This document shows, in pieces, positions 13,601 through 25,900 of a stretch of DNA of 64,000 nucleotides. The stretch lies in NCBI GenBank assembly GCA_930367205.1, contig OV884013.1:92877333-92941332 (forward strand), read 5' to 3'. Origin of the DNA: Acanthosoma haemorrhoidale (taxonomy: Eukaryota; Arthropoda; Insecta; Hemiptera; Acanthosomatidae). Each line of letters starts with the position of its first letter. Position 1 is the first letter of the stretch. Under the pieces are notes generated by a model that had not been told where the DNA came from, searched no databases, and worked only from the letters and a program-made list of their open reading frames with translations. Position numbers and translations under genes: made by a program.

Positions 13601-13933
13601 CAAATGGTCTTTTTACCATTGGTAAAAATTAATCAACTATTTTATTAACTGAAATAAATAATTATAAATTTATTGTTTAGTTAATGTTACTGCTGCAGAC
13701 AATGGAGTCAAACGCTCCAGTCATTAGCGTTTTTGGTTTTATAACAGTCAGCAGAAGAATTTTTGTCAGCGTAAGTGGTTAAGTATATTATCAGCAATAC
13801 CAGATCAGCTTTACCAGAAATCTTTTAACTCATTATATGTGTTCATTTTCAGTTTATAACGAATGCTATAACGTATCTTGTTGTACTCGTACAGTTCAAA
13901 GTTTGTGATCTGGCACACTCGGTTCGAGCATAA
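7700..13933 (+). CDS. Gustatory receptor GR-2 (eight-exon model)
   Basis: Seven-TM insect gustatory receptor. Exons: 7700-7735 (tentative first exon, ATG then CAG before GTAAAG), 8357-8489, 10031-10278, 11166-11414, 12887-13156, 13517-13588, 13681-13770 and 13853-13933 (stop TAA). Phases are 0,1,0,0,0,0,0, the same as GR-3 and GR-4. Predicted length is about 392 residues. Exon 2 ends with IKPFLFMLRLIGRFPYSI, the N-terminal GR motif just before TM1. Exons 3, 4 and 5 carry two hydrophobic segments each. The last exon has TYLVVLVQF, an exact TYhhhhhQF signature. Exon 2 itself starts with ATG directly after a TTTCAG acceptor, so translation could instead begin at 8357; the rest of the model does not depend on this. 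An AATAAA at 14123-14128 is a likely poly(A) signal. No lesion is seen. Confidence 0.88.
7736..8356 (+). other. GR-2 intron 1
   Basis: 621-bp intron if the first exon is right. It contains a two-copy tandem repeat at about 8036-8228. If the start is at 8357 instead, this stretch is upstream DNA. Confidence 0.4.
8036..8228. repeat. Tandem repeat, about 75-bp unit
   Basis: A block of about 42 bp beginning TTGTATATAATTATCTG and ending GGGGCTATGAAGAAA occurs at 8092 and again at 8167, nearly identical. Each copy is followed by an A-rich run and then AGGTGTACGGA, a word that also occurs just left of the first copy (about 8039). The A-rich junctions suggest a duplicated poly(A)-tailed short element, but no family is recognised. 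Confidence 0.8.
8780..8940 (+). mobile_element. Possible 5'-truncated tRNA-derived SINE
   Basis: GTGGTTCAATTCC at 8796-8808 matches the pol III B box (GGTTCRANNCC). It is followed by a unique body and an AT-rich tail with TTGTTG and AATAAT words. No A box is convincing upstream. A chance B box cannot be excluded. Confidence 0.3.
9080..9912 (-). mobile_element. Truncated, rearranged Jockey-like copy (minus strand)
   Basis: The minus-strand frame at 9912-9657 encodes about 80 residues nearly identical to the C-terminus of the element ORF2 at 19227-21917; shared blocks include GTAKKSNIKRIQSFQ and IPYILELIPSKFMKFHS. Similarity continues through the ORF end to about 9570. It reappears in patches at 9311-9328 and 9080-9145, which match the 3' UTR of the full copy. 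The intervening 9146-9310 and 9330-9570 have no counterpart there, so this is either a longer subfamily or a copy with inserts. It lies antisense in a GR-2 intron. Confidence 0.75.
10279..11165 (+). other. GR-2 intron between TM1-2 and TM3-4 exons
   Basis: 887-bp intron. About 10900-11110 is less AT-rich, contains an AATAAA word and looks like the 3' part of some unidentified repeat. No coding block is recognised. Confidence 0.5.
11415..12886 (+). other. GR-2 intron between TM3-4 and TM5-6 exons
   Basis: 1.47-kb AT-rich intron. Short internal near-repeats of an AATCAAAAT-type word occur at about 12650-12725. I see nothing else in it. Confidence 0.6.
13157..13516 (+). other. GR-2 intron after the TM5-6 exon
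   Basis: 360-bp AT-rich intron with no recognisable content. Confidence 0.6.
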
Positions 13934-14122
13934 GTACATTACCATTCATAAAAATGTAGTAAATTTAGACAAGACTGCATAATTGTTCAATTGGGATCAG
14001 GAAACTATGAATTTTGCTATTAAATTAGAATTTCCTATCTAATAGTCATTAATTAGAATTAAAAATTATTTAGATTTTTATGTCTTATTTAAGAGATGTT
14101 ATTAAACAGCAATTTGTTTTAA

Positions 14123-14128
14123 AATAAA
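14123..14128 (+). terminator. GR-2 poly(A) signal
   Basis: AATAAA 190 bp after the GR-2 stop; the first clear AATAAA on this strand. Confidence 0.45.
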
Positions 14129-15369
14129 ATATGTCAAGTAATATTAATTTTCATGGTATCGTATTTCCTATGATTTCCACCTATCTTAGTAAGGACCAGA
14201 CTTAGCAAGGCAAATCGATATGAAGAAACGAATGACTAACGGTAAGTAAGCAGATTTACTAATGACTAATGCAGAATGACTAATTATTAACCAAACTAAT
14301 GAATAATTGTTAATCATAAATTTATATGCTTGACTAGTCATTAGTTTATTTATTGGCTACTAACTACGTTTGGTCTGACTAACATTGGTTCAGCATATTG
14401 CATCAAATGTGTATATCATCAAAGTAAAATTCAAATGTAAGTTTGTGATGACCTTATGAATTTTTAAGTCAAAGCTAATAAAGGAATACATTTACATTTT
14501 TAATCGGAAAGCAAATAAATTACAGAAATATGACTTTATTAAAATTATATAATGTAAAATAACTTAGAAGCCTGGCTTTTGTAGGTTGAGCGGAGTGTCG
14601 GGATGGTAATGCAAAGGTCTCTCCCACTCAGGACTAAAAGCCCTGACGAGGAGACATGCAGTTTTATTTATTATTTTATATGGTGAATTTATTTTATGAA
14701 TACATATTATTATTTTATGGCCAGCGACAGATCAGTTGGATTGGAACTTAGTAGTATACTATTGATCAACGATCGTACCAAAATTCTAATCAATCGTACT
14801 ACTATATTCTAAGGCGTAATTTATCTTTTAAGGCCGAACTTTAATTATGAGGTGGACCCTCAAAATTAGCGAACCAAGAAAATTCATATATATAAATTAT
14901 TAACAAATAAGTGCAAGATAAAAAGTTCATTCTTTATTAAAAAAATATTGAAAAATAATTTTTGAAGGGAAGTGACTTTAATAAAGCACTTTATTTACCT
15001 TAATTAACCCTTTGTGTTGTTGGGTAAAAAAAAACTAAAACGTTTATCATCGGTTATCTATATTTGATATTGTAATTTTTTGTGTAACTAATCTCTAAAA
15101 ATTTAGCAAACTATGTTTTTAATTTTAATCTAAAAAATGGTTTTAACGGCTCTGTCGGGGGCGTCACTAGGGGAGTGCCTGATCACTCTAGCCCTGGTGA
15201 CAAGTGCGGATTGATGCAGTTTATAACATGGACCATTGTTCCATGTCGGCATTTTAATATCTGACTCCATTTATTGATAGGAATGTGTCCCGACAAGACA
15301 CTATGTTCAAAAGAAAAAGGTAGAGAGGTAGCATAAATGATAATACCGGTTCAGAGTTCAAACGGGGCA

Positions 15370-15715
15370 CGGCGGTCTGGTAGGCTGGGCGGCAGGCGCG
15401 AGACAGCGTGACGACTCATAGGACAGCAGAGAGAGAGTAGGCCTCAGCCCTTAATTTACTAGCCTTAAATACCATATCCCCTACCTAGTGAGAGATGCGG
15501 TTGGCTGACAGGGGTATGATTTACGATGCACAGGTAGCCAGTGCCTCTTCGTTATATGGCCGTTGGAATAAAAGGGTGTGTTTTTTATGGTTGCTAGCAG
15601 GGGCTGAAGGTCTATCTTAATAGGGGTAAGTGTCCTTACCCTCGGGTTTATTGCCGCCTGTCGGTGCCCGAATGACTGCCCGTCTCCTACCACGCCGCGA
15701 CCCTGATTTATTCCA
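15370..15715. repeat. GC-rich unidentified block
   Basis: About 350 bp with GC content far above its AT-rich surroundings. The minus-strand frame at 15693-15481 is short and resembles no protein I know. Probably part of a mobile element or processed repeat; family unknown. Confidence 0.4.
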
Positions 15716-15732
15716 AAGAAGCTTACAAGATT

Positions 15733-15802
15733 TACATTATATTATAATACATTACTAACCCGAGTGTAGGGTGATTTACATATATTTATTGCTACGCTAC
15801 AG
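15733..15802. repeat. Dispersed repeat, copy 1
   Basis: About 70 bp containing TATTATAATACATTA and GATTTACATATAT and ending near GCTACAG. A diverged copy is at about 22305-22372 in the same orientation. Confidence 0.75.
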
Positions 15803-16974
15803 GCTCTTTCATGAAAATCGGCTGAAGTCAAATATATGCAGCCCGTGCATTGGGTTTACCTGAAACGTTCGACGTTCATTCACGTTACCGTGAGACCAGT
15901 GACAGAGCCAAGAGATACACACGCTTCGGAATTGGATTTCAACTGTTTCTGAGACTGCCTAAGTTTTCTATCATATTTATAGCCCCTTTGAATAAAAACG
16001 TTAAATAATAACTAAAATGAATTGAAAGCCGAAATAATTTTATTAGGAATATCTGTTGAATTTTTCAACTTCAACTTCTGATGTTGAATTTTTCTAAAAG
16101 TGCCACTTTCATGTGGGGCAGTGTGATTGCCACAAGGTATCTTATAAGGCTGAAGAAATCCCCTGGAATAGAGTACAAAATAAATGAAGTGAATCCCAGA
16201 TGAATAAAATTAAACTGACAATCCATTGGGGCGCAGGGCATCTTAATACATCAATTAATAAAACCAGAAGAGGGAGTCACTCATTCCAGCACAATTCGAA
16301 ATTCTCCCTATCACCTATGTTGCATATATATTTACCAAATTGTGTAAATAAATATGCATTATTTACTCTTTATTGCGTAAATATGTTACAACATTGTGAG
16401 TAATAGACATGTTTTGCTGGATCTCAATCAATATAAAAATCTCCTCATAAAAATAATAGTTGCATTAAAACTTAGATATAGATTAGGCTTTAAAGCTATA
16501 GATTATTAATCTTGGATTCCACTAATTATTTGTGACTCAAGGGTAAGCACCCTTCTGTCTATATAAGCCATAGACTGAAATAGATACATGATTGCCAATT
16601 TCAAAGAGAGAGGCTATATTTTCAAATATTTGCTGGTCGATTGTCTTGTAGGAACTTAGATGTGTTTTTAACAATAGTTTGCTGACAATCATTTAATAAA
16701 TTTCCTTAAACTCATGGATATTTAAGCATCTAACAATTTGTTCTTTCTTTTATTGTGATATCTTTTGAAAAATGTAGGTTAATCAACTCAAATTGTTATC
16801 AATAACAGAAATGCTTGAATTATTAGAAATTGTGTCAGCTAATCCTCGATCTTAATAAAAACGTCATTTCCACTTATCTAACACGAGGTTTTCTAATTGA
16901 TTGGACTAACCAATTTCTTCATTGTATTGATCCATGTTAATATACTCTACTTAATGAAATAAAATCACTGATCC

Positions 16975-19900
16975 ATGAAAGAAGACAAATATTACAGAAC
17001 AAAAGGACGTATTGACAATGACATGCCTGCTATCAAAGGATCATCATTGGATGGACGATTTATGTGCAGAAGCATGAGGCCAGGACTATCTCGAGAGGTA
17101 AGTGACTCGCATACTAGTGCCCTCAACGCGTAGGTATGATTCGAACAGTTTATTATTTATAGTTGTAATAATATTACGCAATTTGCAATTTACAAGGGCT
17201 GCTACGTTCTTTCACTATTTTCTGCATTTTGTGACTCTGTATATGGAGTAATCAGTTTGTTTAAATATGGAAACATTGTGTAGCAAGGGGAGATATACTA
17301 TGCATAGATAAGTGACATGAATTGTTTTTAATTACGAATGAACCAACATTATGTAACAAAAATCTTTTTTTCTTGCTAGCCACGTTGATATAATATTAGA
17401 ATACAATAGACGTAGAAATACTTTATTCTGAACCATATTCCATATGAATAAGCATTGAGAAATATAGTGCGGAAAAATAAATTTAATTCTCGCAAAGAGT
17501 ACTGCGCCTGCGCTAACTATAGAAGTCGTTTTTCACATCGCTCTGCAACAAACTGTTTCTTGTTACCGTTCGTAGGAAGTGCCTAGTTCGCAAAACTGTT
17601 CCAACCGACCCTTGGGTGAACCGTTCGTGGTGGACTGTCTATAGGTCAGTGGAAAGAGGAACATTATTATTGCTAACGTAAGTTTTTCATCTCACAATTC
17701 ATACAGAGGGCGGCCATATTGCAAGATATCAGTCAGCCGTGCTGAGAGTGGGGATAGGAGTGGGGATAGGAGTGGGGAGCCCAGCTGGCCCTCAGTACAC
17801 TCTCTTCAGGCCTCTCATTATATTGAATTTTTTTTTTTTTTTTTTTTTTTTTTTATTCAATTGAAAACTATTTACAAGAATATGAAACATGCGTTTCTAT
17901 CAACAAGTTATATCAGAAAATAAAAAAAAACGCTCAAGACCATTGGGACCTACGCCCACTATGTCACCAGTCAAACGCAAGCCACGGCGATCTAATCGGA
18001 ATATCCCAATAAATTCCTCAGCACCTAGCAGCTCTATGGAAGAGATACCACCACAACCCACCACATCAAAACAAACAACAGTAACTCATGAGTCTCCATT
18101 TTTCACACCCAATAGTTACGAGGTGTTGAAAAATATTGAGGTAGAGGACATGGACTCTACAACAACACCCACACAGCCCAAGCCACCAGCGATATTCGTT
18201 CGCAACATTAGTAATTTCAAATGACTATGCACTCAATTGAGCAAAGTTGTAGGCACAGGCAAATATACTTGCCTCAATCGATCTCGGGACACAAAGGTTT
18301 CTCCGGACACTCCTGAAACATACCGAGGAATTATAAAATACCTAGAAGAATCCAAGGCTGATTTTCATACCTACCAACTAAAGCAAGAAAGATCGCTGCG
18401 GGTGGTGATTAGAAACCTGCATCCCACAACACCAGCGGACGAGATAGAAAAGGAGCTGATAAGTTTAGGGTACAAGGTTCGCCAAATCACGAATGTCCTC
18501 CGTGAGGAGAGACAAGAAAATGATACAAGTATCAAGAAACCAATGCCCTTATTCTTTGTCGAACTAGAGCGAACAGCTGGAGTGGAGAAAATCTACGAGC
18601 TTAACCACTTATACTACACAAGAGTACAGGTCGAAAAGCCTTACCCGAAACGAGACATCGTCCAATGCCATAATTGCCAGGCATATGGGCACACAAAATC
18701 ATACTGCTACCACCCTCCCAGGTGTGTAAAGTGCAGTGGGCAGCACAAAAGTGAAATGTGCAAGAAGCCCCTAAAATCACCTGCTGTATGCGTGCTCTGT
18801 CAGCAAGGCCACCCGGCAAACTATAAAGGCTGTGAGGCTTATAGAATTCTAAAGTCCAGAAGTGAACAACGTCGTCGTCCTGAAGAAGAAACATCAGCCA
18901 CAGGTAGCCCAAGAAGCGCCCCCACCAGAAGTTTGAGGCCTTCAGTCTCTTTCGCTGACGCAGTTAGGAACAGAGAGCAGCCACAGGCACTGCCCACTCC
19001 TCCTCCGCAAGTTCTTCTTTCCCAGCACTCCGCTCATCCCAGCAACCAGCAAACTCTATCCCATCCTCAACCACACATCTCGCATATCCCGCCACCTTCA
19101 AGCTCTTCAGATCTCACCAGCCTTTTAACCTCATTCCTTACAGAGTTCAGAACCCTAATTACACCTCTCATTTCCCTTCTTACAAATCTTGTCTCCTACC
19201 TTATCCCTGTTAAACAAAATCCATAAGTGGATCCTTCCGACTCCTTATCCATTCTCCTTTGGAATGCGAATGGTGTTCGCACCCACACTAACGAACTGAC
19301 AGCACTACTCCATGACAAAAACATCGATGTAGCTCTTATTACTGAAACAAGACTTACAAGTAAACGACCATTTACCGTTCGACAGTACCAGACTTATCGA
19401 ACTGATCACCCAGATGGAAGAGCTCATGCAGGTACCGCTGTCATTGTCCATAACTCCATATCCCATCACATAGTTCCTTTGGTAGCACATGATTTCCTTC
19501 AATCCACTGCAGTGTCAATCACCACCCTCACTTTTCCCCTTACTCTAGCATCAGTGTACTGCCCTCCCAATAAATCCATTCCCGATTCCCAATTCATCTC
19601 CTTTCTAGACTCCATCGGGCATCGTTTCCTTGTGGGTGGGGACTTTAACGCAAAGCACCAACACTGGGGCTCAAGATCCACAAATACACGAGGACGTGCT
19701 TTGCTGTCTGCACTCACACGGAGACATTGCTCCACTATCTCTCCTGACACAGCCACCTATTGGCCATCAGATCCCAACCGAAATCCAGATCTCCTTGACT
19801 TTTTCTTCTACAATAGTTTAGGAACACTAAACTATTCACTCAAGCGCCTCGATGACCTCTCCTCTGATCATAGTCCTTTATTATTAACCATTTCCCTAAG

Positions 19901-22900
19901 ACCAATTCACAAACTGCCTCCCCCTTCATTTATTAGGGGCCCAGTTGACTGGGACCACTTCCGTCAGCTTCTTACAGAGTCCGTAAACCTCAAATTATCC
20001 CTGAAAACATCCCAAGACCTAGACGATGCAGTGCATTCTTTCACTACTCTGGTCCAGAGGTCGGCTTGGGAGGCATCGTCACCCCATCGTCACCCAAGAA
20101 TCCACAATCATAATCGTTTACCTCAACATCTCAAAGATCTAATCAAATCCAAACGCCGCTCTAGAACAGTGTGGCAAAGATCCCGGCATCCTGCTGATCG
20201 CCGCTCGTACAATCAGTACTGCCGATTGGTAAAGCGGCGATTGGCATCCTTCCGTTCTGATTCTTTCAATTCCTACCTCTCCTCTCTGTCTACCAGGGAT
20301 AACTCCTTGTGGAATGTAACCAAAAAAATCCTAAAGTATCAACCTGTTTCACATCCACTCCGTCGTGATGATGGGTCCTGGGCGGCCTCGGATGGAGATA
20401 GGTCGGAGGAATTTGCTCTGCATCTTACCCATACTTTCACACCTCACCTTTCTCATCAAAGCCATACTCACAGCAAAACTGTGGAAGATTTCCTCACTTC
20501 ACCTATTCCTCTCTCTCTTCCACCAAAAGCCGTTAATCCCTCTGAGGTCAAATACCTTCTGAAAAACTTACCTTACAGAAAATCCCCTGGATATGATCTC
20601 CTAACTCCTCAAATTCTCAAACAACTTCCTCTTAAAGCCATAACCTTCCTAACCTACATATATAATTGCATTATCCGAACGACACACTTTCCTCTCCTCT
20701 GGAAACATTCCATTATTGTCCTATTTGCCAAACCCGGTAAACCACCCAATGACGCCTCATCTTACCGTCCAATTAGCCTACTCCCTATCCTCTCAAAAAT
20801 ATTTGAGAAACTCCTACTAAAACGTCTACTTCCAATTGTTGAATCCAAAAACCTTTTTCCCACACACCAGTTTGGTTTCCGCCAACGACATTCCACTGCT
20901 CAACAAGGCCTTCGCGTTGTTGATCACATCTCCTCAGCCCTTGAAACCAAAAAGTATTGCACTGCTGCCTTTCTCGATATAGCTCAAGCTTTTGACAGGG
21001 TTTGGCACGCAGGTTTGCTCTACAAGCTCAAAAGACATTTACCACAGACCCTTTTCCTAATCCTACAGTCCTACCTTTCAAACCGCTTCTTCCAAGTCCG
21101 CTGTGGCTTAGAATACTCTAACTACTATCCCATAAATGCAGGAGTTCCACAGGGCAGTGTCCTAGGCCCCATCCTCTATAACCTATACACCGCTGATGTC
21201 CCTTCTACTTCCAACACCTTCTTGGCTACATTTGCAGATGACACTGCAGTCTTGTCATCCCACCCAGACCCCGACATAGCATCCCATAACCTTCAAAAAC
21301 ACCTTGACGAGATCGAGTATTGGTGCAATCAATGGCGGATCAAAGTTAATGAAGCAAAATGCTCCCACATTACCTTCACCCTTTGTCGCAAGACTTGTCC
21401 ATTAGTTTATTTTAATTCTATTCCTCTCCCAGTAACCGAGACAGTACGGTACTTAGGCTTCCATCTCGACAAACGACTGACCTGGAACCCACATACGAGA
21501 CTAAAAAGACAAGAACTAAACAGACGCTTTGGACAACTGTACAGACTACTTCAAAGGACATCCCATCTCTCAATAGAAAATAAACTACTAATCTACAAAG
21601 TTATACTTAAACCAATCTGGACATACGGAATAGAGCTATGGGGGACAGCAAAAAAGTCGAACATCAAGCGTATCCAATCCTTTCAATCCAAAGTCCTGAG
21701 AACAATAGTAAATGCCCCTTATTATGTCAGCAACAAAACCCTTCATAACGACCTTAATATACCCTACATTCTAGAACTCATCCCTTCCAAGTTTATGAAA
21801 TTCCACAGTAGCCTTTCCAACCACCCTAATCCTGTAGCACAGTCTTTGCACTGCGCCGCTCATCCCTATAATCCTCCTCGGAGACTGAAACGGCAGTGGC
21901 CTCGTAACCTGCTATAATCGCGTGACAGTGGGAGTTCTGGCAATGGCCAATTTCTCCAATCATGTCCTAGTATGAATGAGCGAGTGAATGATGACTGTAA
22001 ATATGGTATGAATGAGATCATTTATCTGTATTATTATTGCCTTATAAAAGGCAGATTGTAATTATTTCACAATAAAGTTCTGATTTTTAATTTGAATTCT
22101 CGCAAACAAAAACATAATAGCACATAACCCAAAAGGAAAGCAAAATAAACTAAAGTGTATATCTCAGTTAAAAAACAATAGAATGCATTTCAGAATAACT
22201 TCCTATAGCTTAGTATCCCCCTTAGTTCCCGAGGGCCACTTTAGAAATAGCGGACTACAAAAAAAAATCGATTTAACACAATATTTAATTAGAAAACAAT
22301 GAAATTTACTATTATAATACATTATGAACCAGAGTATAGGGTAATTTACATATATGGTTAGCGCTCGCTACAGTTGGATTAGTACAAAATGAATAGTTAA
22401 AAAAAACCATGAAATCACTTCAAGGCTGCAATACATTGACAGCATCAGCATCACTTTTATATTTAGGATCAATTCGTTTTCAATGAGTAATCAAAATATT
22501 TTTTCAGAAATAATTTATTGCAAAAAATTAATTTTATACTCTCACACACTCATGAGTGATGAATGGTTTAGTCTGATGATTAATTTACAGGCATGGACTA
22601 CCCCTTCTATTTTCAAAAAGAAAACCAACATTGAAGAATCACCCAGTTCATTTTTTAAAGAAGTTAAACCAATACTGCACATGTTTAGAGCACTTGGAAG
22701 GTTTCCATACGATATCGCAGGTGACGGTGGGCCAAATTAAATGATTCACTTTTAATACCATTTCTATAGAATTTTCATTTCATAATATTATTATTTTATT
22801 TGTTTCAGGGATCAAACCGTTTTCTGAGACCTCCTTAGTTACAATATACTCCATTATCTGTTACTTCATCACCTGCTATTTCACTGTCAAAACATTGAAG

Positions 22901-25900
22901 ATACTGCTCAGTGATAAATTAGCCAATGCCAAAAGCTATAACGAGTCACTCCGGGTGGTCATGCTGATGTCATACCTGATCCCAAACCTTCAGGTCCCCG
23001 TCACGTTCTGGTTACAGGCTCCGAAAGTGGTCAGATACCTTAATTTATGGTCAAAATACCAAGTATGGTAAACCTTTTAGATTGAACTAGTTATGAGTAA
23101 AAAAAAGGAGTATTAATTGCCTCATAATTGTATTTTTAAGACAGAGTACCAACAAGTGTCTTCGGTGCTCTGCCTGACGAGGTACATACCTTACTTGGTG
23201 ATGGCAATGATTCCTTTGGGGATAGTTCATGTCTACTGGGCTGGCTCTAACTTGCTGGGAGTCCACTATTCCTTCGTATTCTTGCCTATCACAATATCCG
23301 GCTACGTATCTTCCATTTTCTGGGTGGTCTCCCACTACGAGATCCAGCAGCAGATCCTCAATTTACGCAGAATAGTCTTGACGGTAAGATTAATAAATTT
23401 GGAGGAAATAATAAATGAATATTTTTTACAAAATAGCTACCCTTCGTAAAGATTAATATCGAAAGGAATTGCCGTGCACATTGTTCGTTTGTAGCAGATC
23501 AATTTTAAAAACAAGAATAAATTATATTAAAATATTCTTAATTATAAAAGAAATTATTTATAATTTAACATACATATGTTGTTTAAATGGAATTATGGAA
23601 CATTTTCCTTCTGTCATTATAACTCCAATGAGACTCATACATCAATAAATGTCATATTTATTTTTCTTTTATGTGTGGATGAAGCATGTTACTATCTACC
23701 GTCCACCAAGGTATGATGTTAAGGATCATCATTCTTTTACTGTAGATTCATCTAATGTTACTTACCTAACCATTTCCTGAGTGCTAATCTTTAATTAATC
23801 TTCTTCGGCCAGTCAAGAATTTACTGCCGTACATAAAAATAATGTTATGGCATAATACCTGCTACTAAATTTGTACTGCCATCCTCAATAATGAGAAAAG
23901 TGAGGCTGCTAAAACTTAAAGAATGTCCAACAACGCAGTATACTGTGCATGGTGTACTTATGCCCTATCATCAGTTGCTTAACAGCCAAATCTGTGAGGG
24001 AAGGCCTCCTCCAGCATCCTTCGGCATCATTCCGTCTTGTGCAGCTGCAACCCGATTCCACACTCTAAGCAGATTCCAGCCTTCACTCCCAATACCGTCC
24101 TCCAGTTTCGGGCTTTTTATACTTCTTGATCGATAAAAATGATCTAACATATACCTAGTAACATCCCATTCACTCATCCTGGCCACATGCCTGATGTCAC
24201 TTAAATGACTTTGATAACATGTGTCCTTTCAGCCTCTGGTTACTTCTTTGCCTGCAGTTCATGCCAACTTTTGGTTGGCCATACCTGAATCGATGGTAGA
24301 ATTTTCCTATCGAAGACCATAAAGTGTTTTACCTCATCCTATTATGTTCCTTGTGTCAGAGTTTATAATTTATTTATTATTAGGCGAGAAGTAATTTTCT
24401 GAAGAAATTTCCTAGCCCAAAGGGGTCCCTGTTTGCTCATATGATTCTCCTTCTTACCTCTGCTTACATATCATCATTCGCGAGAAATTATGAGTGGAAA
24501 TTGACGGATCCTCCAATAGGCTACTACGTTGATTTGGTCTTTCGGGCTTACGTCCTTACCGGTCACCAAGTATTGGTCTTTCTTGCATTTGTTTCCTTTC
24601 TCAAGTCTCCTGGACTTTAAATGTTTCCTCTATTGTTCGAAAGGTTGAGGTCCGGTTGAAGATGGTGCCAGTAATCTACATAGAGATCCCCTTACTACTT
24701 TCTCTAGCGCATGGTCAAGGAATCACCTTATCTCATTCCCCTTCTGGGAACAAACATCTCTAATAATCCTCCTGGATACAGACTGTGTTGTCAACTCATA
24801 TCATCGTAAGTTGTGAGAAGCAAATATGTTTTCTTGGAAAGTTCAGATTTTCCAAAGCCTTGTTTTGCTTGTCCAACAAGCATCTTTAAATTCTTAAAAC
24901 AGATGGTATGCCTGTATGTGATACTCTGAGCCTTTCTCAAGGATTGTTCGGAGGGAGCATATTTACCGGAAATGGATTTCCCTCCTCGTTCTGCATAGGG
25001 TCTCTGCCTCTAAAACGCAATGCCAGAGTTAACTTTATAGGCATCAAGGAGTAGAGAACTCTGTAGTTACCACACCATCTAGAGGTTACTCATGCTAATT
25101 ACGACAATGATGATTAATCTTCCACAGAAAGAAGGTGTTAGAGACATGGTGCGGACAAGAAGGTGCTGGATGATGCTGAGTGAGCTCAGCTCGGCTACTG
25201 GAGATTGCCAAGGCATCTCCTGCGGTGGCCTGTCTTTGTCTGTTTTCGTGTCCTTCATCATCAGCTGTTATGGGTACATGACCACCCTCATCGAAACAAA
25301 GGGTCAGTCCGCGCTGGAGGGGAACCTCTTGGCACCTGTACTCATGTCGGTTCTCTTCTTTTTCGTCATGGCGGACATAGCCCACCGGACTACGGAGCAA
25401 GTAAGCTGTCTATTATTTACGAGATGGAAGCAGAGCGTTTAGAGGGAATAAATTATTAATAAAACAGGCATGTGACATAATATTTACAGTTCCACATTTT
25501 TTCAAGCATTAGTAAAGATAAATAAACTTGCCAATTAGGCAGGATTGTAACGCGGGAGGAGACGTTTAGAAGATCCCTCTCACTTTTTCTTCAATCACAT
25601 CTTCCAGTGGAGTCTTATCAAGATAGCAAGAGCCACAGCTGTCACAACACTTTTCACGAATTTTCAGGTTCCTAGGCACACTTATTTGAGGAGTATTACT
25701 GAGATATGTGGAGCTATATTATGACTGTGCTAGTGAGTTAAGATGATTGGATAGTAGTTGATAGCAATAAGTTGGGGATCTTTGATCTCATGCCATTAGC
25801 ATATTGAGATCGTTAGTAAAATTTCTGTTGGTAACGTAATAAGGGACATAAAGGGGTTAGCCCACCTTGTTGAAAGGATACGCGTTATGTTTGACCATTT

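Larger units (their letters stand above)
14129..16974. other. Intergenic DNA between GR-2 and GR-3
   Basis: No gene is seen. Contents: ACTAATGACTAAT-type short near-repeats at about 14215-14350, a GC-rich unidentified block at 15370-15715, and one copy of a dispersed repeat at about 15733-15802. The promoter of GR-3 should lie near the right end, but no core motif is convincing. Confidence 0.6.
17497..22094 (+). mobile_element. Near-full-length Jockey-like non-LTR retrotransposon
   Basis: A 4598-bp element flanked by the 12-bp direct repeat AATTCTCGCAAA (17485-17496 and 22095-22106). It has a GC-rich 5' UTR (17497-17888), an ORF1 with one in-frame TGA, an open ORF2 of about 896 codons, and a 3' UTR of about 180 bp with AATAAA near 22070. 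Non-LTR elements move by target-primed reverse transcription, using the ORF2 endonuclease and RT. The 3' end has no poly(A) tail and stops at TTTTTAATTTG, unusual for a Jockey relative. The 5' UTR contains three copies of a 12-bp GTGGGGATAGGA-type unit at about 17747-17780 and a T27 run near 17829-17854. Confidence 0.9.
17098..22590 (+). other. GR-3 intron 1, carrying a full Jockey-like element
   Basis: 5.5-kb intron. Removing the 4598-bp element and one copy of its 12-bp target duplication leaves about 0.9 kb. The downstream part (22107-22590) holds copy 2 of a dispersed repeat and otherwise AT-rich sequence. The element is in the same orientation as the receptor gene. Confidence 0.75.
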
